A model generated the notes under the pieces. The model saw nothing but the letters and a program-made list of their open reading frames with translations, had not been told where the DNA came from and did no database searches. From positions 1 to 5,056 of the forward strand of contig CAITAM010000555.1 in assembly GCA_903890265.1 (NCBI GenBank): a stretch of DNA of 5,056 nucleotides, written 5' to 3'. The position numbers and the translations under genes were made by a program. Shown piece by piece: positions 1-5,056 of the stretch (positions are counted from its first letter, which is position 1; each line of letters begins with the position of its first letter). Source of the stretch: an uncultured Pseudomonadota bacterium. Its GTDB lineage: Bacteria > Pseudomonadota > Gammaproteobacteria > Steroidobacterales > Steroidobacteraceae.

Positions 1-1905
1 CTGAGCGCCGGCGTTACGGCGACGACCACCGGCACGCCGGGCGGACCGACGGCCCCGTCGACCCCGGCAGGCCTCGCCGTCAGTGCCGTGACCAACACGG
101 GGCTGACGCTGTCGTGGGCCGCAGCCACCGACGGCAGCGGTCCCGGCATCGCGGGCTACCGGATCTTCCGCAACGGCAACACGGCCACAGCCGTGGCCGT
201 GACCCAGTCAACCTCGTACACGGATTCCGGCCTGACGGCTTCGACGACCTACAGCTACCAGGTCGCGGCCTATGACAAGTCGGCGGCTCCGGTCCAGTCC
301 GCCCTGAGCACGACGGTCTCGGCGACGACGCTCGCCAATCCGCCACCGCCGGTGTCTGCCATCGATGCGGCGCGTCTCCTCGACCAGGCCACCTTTGGCG
401 CAACCCAGGCGGACATCAGCCACGTCCAGGCTGTCGGCATCCAGAAATACGTCCAGGAGCAGATGGCTCTCGCCCCGACCCTCTACACGGTCCCCTACGC
501 GCCGCTGCCGATGCCGGCCAACTGCACGTTCAACAGCAGCGATCCCGTCGTGACGCTGTGTGCGCGTGAAACCTACAGTTCCTACCCGCTGCAGCGGCAG
601 TTCTTCCAGCGTGCCCTGACGGCACCCGACCAGCTGCGGCAGCGTGTCGCCTTTGCGCTGTCGCAGATCTTCGTCGTCTCGGCCGTCGACTTCTACCCGA
701 CGTACGCGATGGCGGACTACCAGAACATGCTGGTCCGTGATGCGTTTGCGAACTACCGGACATTGATCGAGGACGTGACGCTGAACCCGGTCATGGGTTA
801 CTACCTCGACATGGTCAACAACGACAAGAGCAACGCAAAGACCGGCACGACGCCGAACGAGAATTACGCGCGCGAGATTCTTCAGCTCTTCTCGATCGGT
901 CTCGCTCAGCTGAAGCCGGACGGCTCGATCGTCACCGACGGCAGCGGCAATCCGGTACCGACCTACGACCAGAGCGTCATCGAGGGCTACGCGTACCTGT
1001 TCACCGGCTGGACGTACCCGACGCTCGCCGGCGCGACCGCGAAGTGGACTAACCCGCAGACCTACGGCGCACCGATGGTGGCCATTGCGACCCACCACGA
1101 GCCCGGCACGAAGCTGCTCCTGAACGGCGTCACCGTTCCTGCCGGCCAAACGCCCGCGCAAGACCTCAAGATCGCACTCGACACGATCTTCAACCACCCG
1201 AACGTCGGTCCGTTCATCGGTCGCCAGCTGATCCAGCGCCTCGTCACGAGCAACCCGAGTCCGGCGTACGTCGCACGCGTAGCGGCCGTGTTCGCCAACA
1301 ACGGCCAGGGCGTGCGTGGCGACCTGGGCGCGGTCGTGACCGCCATTCTCACCGACCCCGAAGCGCGCGGCGATCAGCCGGCCACGGTCAGTTTCGGCAA
1401 GCTGCGCGAGCCCGCGCTGGTGCTGACGGGTGCGCTGCGTGCGCTCGGTGGCCAGACCGACGGTGTCGCGCTCGAGTCCGTGTCCAACACGATGGGTCAG
1501 CCCATCTACTCGCCGCCGACGGTGTTCAATTTCTTCCCGCCGAGTTACCAGCTGCCGGGGACCGCCGATTTGGGCCCTGAGTTTTTCATCGACGACGCGG
1601 CGACCAGCCTCGCCTACACGAACCACGTGAACCAGCTGATCCTGCACGCCGGCTACTCGCCGGTCAGCAACGTCACCGGCAGCACCGGCACGACCGTGTC
1701 GCTTGCCGCCTACACGGGCATCGCCGACCCGGGTGCGCTGGTGGACGCTCTCAGCGCCACGCTGATGCACGGCTCGCTGTCGGCGCCGGCCCGCGCCGCA
1801 ATCGTGACGGCGGTGAGCGCCGTGCCGTCAACGAATCCCCTGGGCCGGGCCCAGACGGCGGCCTACCTCCTTTTGTCATCCGACCAGTACCGAGTGGAGC
1901 GCTGA
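1..1905 (+). CDS. FN3-DUF1800 domain protein, probably exported (5' end missing)
   Basis: The frame is open from base 1 to the TGA at 1903-1905, giving 634 residues. The true start lies upstream; the GTG at 88 falls inside a domain and is not the start. Numbering from base 1, residues 1-12 look like the end of one FN3 domain and about 19-110 form a complete one (LTLSW near 35-39, YRIFRNG at 53-59, TTYSYQVAAYD at 82-92). A proline linker follows. The rest is a full DUF1800 domain: AARLLDQATFG at 123-133, LRQRVAFALSQIFVVS at 212-227, PNENYAREILQLFSIG at 285-300, FTGW at 334-337, HHEPGTKLLL at 365-374 and the C-terminal SSDQYRVER. Only two cysteines occur (175 and 187). DUF1800 has no settled biochemical role that I know of. 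Export is inferred from the FN3 domains and the Tat-signal partner, because the N-terminus is not visible. The next gene starts one base after the stop, which indicates an operon. Family assignment is firm; function is unknown. Confidence 0.93.
   Translation: MSAGVTATTTGTPGGPTAPSTPAGLAVSAVTNTGLTLSWAAATDGSGPGIAGYRIFRNGNTATAVAVTQSTSYTDSGLTASTTYSYQVAAYDKSAAPVQSALSTTVSATTLANPPPPVSAIDAARLLDQATFGATQADISHVQAVGIQKYVQEQMALAPTLYTVPYAPLPMPANCTFNSSDPVVTLCARETYSSYPLQRQFFQRALTAPDQLRQRVAFALSQIFVVSAVDFYPTYAMADYQNMLVRDAFANYRTLIEDVTLNPVMGYYLDMVNNDKSNAKTGTTPNENYAREILQLFSIGLAQLKPDGSIVTDGSGNPVPTYDQSVIEGYAYLFTGWTYPTLAGATAKWTNPQTYGAPMVAIATHHEPGTKLLLNGVTVPAGQTPAQDLKIALDTIFNHPNVGPFIGRQLIQRLVTSNPSPAYVARVAAVFANNGQGVRGDLGAVVTAILTDPEARGDQPATVSFGKLREPALVLTGALRALGGQTDGVALESVSNTMGQPIYSPPTVFNFFPPSYQLPGTADLGPEFFIDDAATSLAYTNHVNQLILHAGYSPVSNVTGSTGTTVSLAAYTGIADPGALVDALSATLMHGSLSAPARAAIVTAVSAVPSTNPLGRAQTAAYLLLSSDQYRVER
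1896..1899 (+). promoter_or_regulatory. Shine-Dalgarno site for the DUF1501 gene, inside the DUF1800 3' end
   Basis: GGAG lies 7 bases before the ATG at 1907, within the last codons of the upstream gene. The upstream stop TGA (1903-1905) and the ATG are separated by a single A. The strong site at good spacing supports this start. The near-overlap suggests that ribosomes finishing DUF1800 can reinitiate on DUF1501. Confidence 0.8.
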
Positions 1906-1906
1906 A

Positions 1907-3313
1907 ATGGACCGTCGCCAGTTCCTGTGCCACACCGGCGCCATCTCCGGATCGATTGCCCTCGGTCAGCTGGCCGCGGCCACGGCACGCGCCGCCGCAC
2001 CCGGCGACTACAAGGCCCTGGTCTGCATCTTCCTCTACGGCGGCAACGACTCGAACAACATGATCGTGCCGGTCACGAGCGCCGGCTACCAGAGCTACGC
2101 GGCCGTACGCGGGCCGCTGGCGCTTGGCGATCCGACGAGCGGCAATCCCTTCGGTGGCGTCGATGCGTCGGGCAACTCCACCGCGCTGCTGCCGCTGGTC
2201 GATGGCAGCGGCCAGGCCACCTACGGCGTGCACAACGCGCTGTCCGGCGTGCGTGATCTGTGGAATTTGGGCGAGCTCGCGGTCGTCGCCAACGTCGGCA
2301 CGCTGACCGCACCGCTGACCAAGGCGGACTATCTCGCCGGCAAGTCGCGACCGGACAATCTCTTCTCGCACATCGACCAGCAGCACCAGTGGCAGACCGC
2401 GGTGTCATCCAGCGGCGCCATTGCGTCCGGCCAGGGGCTGACCGGCTGGGGTGGGCGGCTGCTCGACCGCCTCGCGACGATGAACTCGGGCTCGCAGGTC
2501 CCCGCCATGATTTCGACGGCGGGCAATAACCTGCTGATCACGGCGCCGGCGGCCCGCTCGCTCGTGGTGCCGGTTACGGGCTCGTTCGCCGTCCAGGGCT
2601 TCAGCACCTCGAGCGCGGACGTGGCCCGGCGAACGGCCCTCCAGCAGCTGCTCGGCCTCGACAGCCAGTACGATCTCGTCCACGCCGCCGAGGGTGTCAT
2701 GGCCAGTGCGCTCGCGAGCAGCACGGTCGTGAATCCGCTGTTGAGTTCGACCAGCACCACGTCGGCGACCTATTTCAGCGGCCTGAGCTCGGGATTCGCG
2801 CAGCAGATGCTCGCGATCGCCAAGCTGATCGAGGGCCGCAGCACGCTCGGTGCGCAGCGCCAGCTGTTCCTTGTCAACCTAGGTTCGTTCGATACCCACA
2901 CGAACGAGCTTGCCACCCAGCAGAAGCTCTATACCGACCTCGGTGCCGGCCTCAAGGCCTTTCACGCGGCGATGGCTGCCATCGGGGCCGGCACGAACGT
3001 CACCTCGTTCACCCTTTCCGACTTCTCGCGCACCTTCAAGCCCAATACCGGCGGCGGCTCGGACCATGCCTGGGGCAGCCATCACCTGGTGGCCGGCGGC
3101 GCGGTTAAGGGCAAGGCACTCTACGGCGCCATGCCGACGCTGCAGCTCGGCGGCATCGACGACGAGGGTGGCGAGGGTCGCTGGATTCCGACCACGGCCG
3201 TCGACCAGTACGCGGCGACCCTCGCCGCGTGGTTTGGCGCAGCGCCCGCCGACATTGCCTATGCGCTGCCGAACTTCAGCGCCTTCCCGGCCGGCGCGCT
3301 CGCGTTCGTCTGA
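1907..3313 (+). CDS. DUF1501 family protein with Tat signal peptide (alkaline phosphatase-fold superfamily)
   Basis: This is a complete 468-residue protein, a usual length for DUF1501. The N-terminus MDRRQFL fits the twin-arginine RRxFL motif. An alanine-rich hydrophobic stretch follows, with likely cleavage around residues 29-31 (ARAAA), so the mature protein should be periplasmic or secreted. Family motifs run in order: IFLYGGND at 41-48, SHIDQQ at 154-159, WGGR at 181-184, GSFDTH at 326-331, SDFSRTF at 371-377, SDHAWGSHH at 385-393, a G-rich loop to YGAMP at 406-410, and DQYAATLAAWFG at 433-444. DUF1501 is grouped with the alkaline phosphatase/sulfatase fold. I infer D48, D329, H331, D386, H387 and possibly H392 as metal ligands. 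No obvious nucleophile equivalent is seen, so hydrolase activity is unproven. A Ser/Thr-rich stretch occupies about 271-296. The gene follows the DUF1800 gene after one base and has a good GGAG site, so the two products probably act together outside the cytoplasm. Substrate is unknown. Confidence 0.95.
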   Translation: MDRRQFLCHTGAISGSIALGQLAAATARAAAPGDYKALVCIFLYGGNDSNNMIVPVTSAGYQSYAAVRGPLALGDPTSGNPFGGVDASGNSTALLPLVDGSGQATYGVHNALSGVRDLWNLGELAVVANVGTLTAPLTKADYLAGKSRPDNLFSHIDQQHQWQTAVSSSGAIASGQGLTGWGGRLLDRLATMNSGSQVPAMISTAGNNLLITAPAARSLVVPVTGSFAVQGFSTSSADVARRTALQQLLGLDSQYDLVHAAEGVMASALASSTVVNPLLSSTSTTSATYFSGLSSGFAQQMLAIAKLIEGRSTLGAQRQLFLVNLGSFDTHTNELATQQKLYTDLGAGLKAFHAAMAAIGAGTNVTSFTLSDFSRTFKPNTGGGSDHAWGSHHLVAGGAVKGKALYGAMPTLQLGGIDDEGGEGRWIPTTAVDQYAATLAAWFGAAPADIAYALPNFSAFPAGALAFV

Positions 3314-3382
3314 GCCTGCCGGACCGGTCAGCGCGCGACCGCCGCGGGCGAGCCTTCGCCGCCGCCGCCACAGAGCATGCAG
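3314..3382. other. Convergent intergenic region, no clear terminator
   Basis: This 69-bp gap separates the stop of the plus-strand DUF1501 gene from the stop of the minus-strand GMC gene. It is very GC-rich. It holds an 8-bp perfect palindrome GACCGGTC (3322-3329), a possible 5-bp stem 3325-3329/3337-3341 and a second 5-bp stem 3347-3351/3356-3360 with a 4-base loop. Neither stem is followed by a T-run on either strand, so a classical intrinsic terminator cannot be called. The segment ends in a short GCC run (3358-3369). No small gene is evident. Confidence 0.6.
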
Positions 3383-5044
3383 TCAGCGCTGCGCGTACTG
3401 CCAGTTGGCGGCGACGTAGTAGCGGGCGTCATCCGCCACGAGCGCCGGCCTGCCGCGGATTATGTCGGCCGCCTTCTCGGCAAGCATGATCGTCGGCGCG
3501 TTCAGGTTGCCCGTCGTGATCGACGGCATGATGGACGAATCGACGACGCGCAGACCGTCAACCCCGATGACCTTGGTTGACGGATCGACGACCGCCATCG
3601 GGTCGGTGGCGCTGCCCATCTTGCAGGAGCAGGACGGGTGGTACGCACTCTCCAGCTTGCGGCGCACGAACGCATCGATCTCGTCGTCGGTCTGCACCGC
3701 ATCGCCCGGCTGGATTTCCCGGCCACGGTAGCGGTCGAACGCGCGCTGGCTGAAGATTTCCCGCGTCAGGCGGACGCAGGCCCGCATCTCGATCAGATCG
3801 TCCGGGTGACTGAGGTAGTTGAACGTGATGCGCGGTGCATCGTGCGGATCCGCGGAGCGCAGCCGCACGTAACCCCGGCTCTTCGAGCGCATGGGCCCGA
3901 CGTGCGCCTGAAAGCCGTGCTCGTCGGCCAGCGAACTGCCGTCGTAGGCCACGGCCATCGGCAGGAAGTGGTACTGGATGTCCGGGAACTGTATGCCCGG
4001 GCGGCTGCGGATGAAGCCGCAGGTTTCAAAATGGTTCGTCGCACCGAGTCCGTTCTTGAAGAGCAGCCACTGCGCGCCGATTTTCAGCTTGCTGAGCGGC
4101 TTGACCGCCGAGTAGAGCGTGATGGGTTCCTTGCAGGCGACCTGGAAGTAGAACTCGAGGTGGTCCTGCAGGTTCTCACCGACGCCCGGCCGGTCCACCA
4201 CGACGTCGATACCGAACTCACGAAGCTCGGCCGCGGGTCCGATGCCCGAGAGTTTCAGTAACTGCGGCGAGTTGATCGAGCCCGTTGCCACGATGACCTC
4301 GCGGCGGGCCACGGCCAGCTTCGTTTCGCCGCCCTGCAGGTAGCGCACCCCGGTGGCGCGGCCTTTCTCGACGACAATCCGGGTCGCCAGCGCGTGGATC
4401 TCGACCTTGAGGTTCGGGCGGCGCATGGCTGGGCGCAGGTAGACGTTGGCGGCGCTCGCGCGCCGGCCACCACCCACGGTCATGTCCATCCGCCCGAAGC
4501 CTTCCTGCTGGTAGCCGTTGATGTCGGTGGTCGCGGGGTAGCCCGCCTGCGCCGCGGCCTCGAGCCACGCGGCGTGCAGCGGGTTGTCGGCCCTGCCGTA
4601 GCGGGTCGACAGAGGCCCGCCCGCACCACGGTAGGAGTCGCCACCTTCGTCGCGTGACTCCGCGCGCTTGAAATAGGGCAGCGTGTGGGCGTAATCCCAG
4701 CCGCTGGCGCCTTCGGCCGCCCAGCGCTCGAAATCAAGCGGGTTGCCGCGCACGTAGACCATGCCGTTGATCGACGAGGAACCGCCGAGCACCTTGCCGC
4801 GCGGCGTGTGCAGCTTGCGCCCGTCCATGTGGACTTCGGGTTCCGTGTAGTAGCGCCAGTCGTACTTCGGACTGTTCATCGGGATCGAGAGCGCGCTTGG
4901 CATCTGGATGAAGACAGAGCGGTCGGAGCCGCCGTACTCGAGCACGAGCACCGTGGACGCGCCGTCCTCGGTGAGACGGTTGGCGAGTACGCAGCCCGCG
5001 GAACCGGCGCCGACGATGATGTAGTCGAATGTCTGCTCTGCCAT
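3383..5044 (-). CDS. betA: GMC-family FAD oxidoreductase, choline dehydrogenase-like (BetA family)
   Basis: This is a complete 553-residue flavoprotein, close to the roughly 556 of E. coli BetA. BetA oxidises choline to betaine aldehyde with FAD and an electron acceptor, the first step of glycine betaine synthesis. The Rossmann FAD motif is GAGSAG at 12-17, with ribose-binding E36. GMC signature 1 begins GKVLGGSSSINGMVYVRG at 83-100 and signature 2 is GSINSPQLLKLSGIG at 255-269. The likely catalytic pair is H469 (in YHPSCSCKMG) and N513 (in GNLNAPTIM). Blocks recalled from BetA are also present: NGYQQEGFG (176-184), NHFE (337-340), IQYHFLP (356-362), EHGFQAHVG (375-383) and GREIQPG (441-447). 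There is no signal peptide or membrane segment, so it is probably cytoplasmic or peripherally membrane-bound. Residue 37 is Tyr, where Ala is usual after the ribose-binding Glu. No betB or betI is visible, though the region upstream of its start lies outside the window. GMC membership is certain; choline as substrate is likely but unproven, since related paralogues oxidise other alcohols. Confidence 0.95.
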   Translation of the reverse strand: MAEQTFDYIIVGAGSAGCVLANRLTEDGASTVLVLEYGGSDRSVFIQMPSALSIPMNSPKYDWRYYTEPEVHMDGRKLHTPRGKVLGGSSSINGMVYVRGNPLDFERWAAEGASGWDYAHTLPYFKRAESRDEGGDSYRGAGGPLSTRYGRADNPLHAAWLEAAAQAGYPATTDINGYQQEGFGRMDMTVGGGRRASAANVYLRPAMRRPNLKVEIHALATRIVVEKGRATGVRYLQGGETKLAVARREVIVATGSINSPQLLKLSGIGPAAELREFGIDVVVDRPGVGENLQDHLEFYFQVACKEPITLYSAVKPLSKLKIGAQWLLFKNGLGATNHFETCGFIRSRPGIQFPDIQYHFLPMAVAYDGSSLADEHGFQAHVGPMRSKSRGYVRLRSADPHDAPRITFNYLSHPDDLIEMRACVRLTREIFSQRAFDRYRGREIQPGDAVQTDDEIDAFVRRKLESAYHPSCSCKMGSATDPMAVVDPSTKVIGVDGLRVVDSSIMPSITTGNLNAPTIMLAEKAADIIRGRPALVADDARYYVAANWQYAQR

Positions 5045-5052
5045 GGTCTCAA

Positions 5053-5056
5053 CCTC
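5053..5056 (-). promoter_or_regulatory. Shine-Dalgarno site for the GMC oxidoreductase gene
   Basis: Read on the minus strand, GAGG occupies the last four bases of the window and lies 8 bases before the ATG at 5044-5042. This supports that ATG as the start, and the FAD-binding strand (FDYIIVGAGSAG) begins only a few residues later, as is normal in the family. The site may extend beyond the window, and any promoter or operator is not visible. Confidence 0.65.

Noticed and set aside
88..90. GTG at 88 as the start of the DUF1800 gene
   Set aside because: The frame is open to base 1, and the residues before the GTG complete the first strand of the FN3 domain. Starting there would truncate the domain and leave no signal peptide.
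208..1770. A 520-codon open frame on the minus strand, antisense to the DUF1800 gene
   Set aside because: Its codons are exactly in register with the sense codons, so antisense stops arise only from sense TTA, CTA or TCA, which are very rare in this GC-rich gene. The translation is rich in Arg, Val and Gly and shows no domain, whereas the plus strand has clear DUF1800 and FN3 motifs.
1751..2386. A 211-codon minus-strand open frame spanning the DUF1800/DUF1501 junction
   Set aside because: It is in codon register with the DUF1501 gene and open for the same composition reason. It has no recognisable motif and overlaps two well-supported genes.
3347..3360. Possible terminator hairpin GGCGA-loop-TCGCC
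   Set aside because: The stem is only 5 bp and no T-run follows on either strand; such stems are expected by chance in sequence this GC-rich.
2910..3419. A 169-codon plus-strand frame overlapping the DUF1501 3' end and the intergenic spacer
   Set aside because: The translation is Arg/Pro/Ser-rich low-complexity sequence typical of an out-of-frame GC-rich reading, and most of it lies inside the conserved C-terminal motifs of DUF1501.
3638..4261. A 207-codon plus-strand open frame opposite the GMC gene
   Set aside because: It is a shadow of the GMC coding sequence, which carries both family signatures and the catalytic His and Asn on the minus strand. The plus-strand translation has no recognisable domain.

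Overview
The window is GC-rich, densely coding bacterial chromosomal DNA with three protein genes and almost no non-coding sequence. The strong third-position G/C bias, the choline-dehydrogenase-like GMC protein and the paired DUF1800/DUF1501 genes suggest a proteobacterium, possibly gamma- or betaproteobacterial. This assignment is an inference, because no taxonomic marker such as rRNA is present.

Layout: from 1 to 1905 (+) lies the 3' part of a gene for a large, probably exported protein. It has at least one complete fibronectin type III (FN3) domain, the tail of a preceding one, and a full DUF1800 domain. One base after its stop, a DUF1501 gene (1907-3313, +) begins with a Tat-type signal peptide. 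The two genes are almost certainly one transcript and probably translationally coupled. A 69-bp convergent intergenic stretch (3314-3382) follows. The minus strand from 5044 down to 3383 then encodes a complete GMC-family flavoprotein that closely resembles choline dehydrogenase (BetA). Its ribosome-binding site lies at the very edge of the window, and its promoter is outside.

How the genes relate: DUF1800 and DUF1501 genes are a recurrent neighbour pair in bacteria with no settled function that I know of. DUF1501 is a member of the alkaline phosphatase/sulfatase fold superfamily, and likely metal ligands of that fold are visible here. The pair is therefore best read as an exported, possibly metal-dependent, two-protein system. 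The GMC oxidoreductase is convergent, lacks a signal peptide and is probably functionally unrelated.

No RNA gene, insertion sequence, CRISPR array, long repeat or broken gene was found. The most interesting element is the FN3-DUF1800 plus Tat-exported DUF1501 pair. It is a known but poorly understood gene pair rather than a demonstrably new system.
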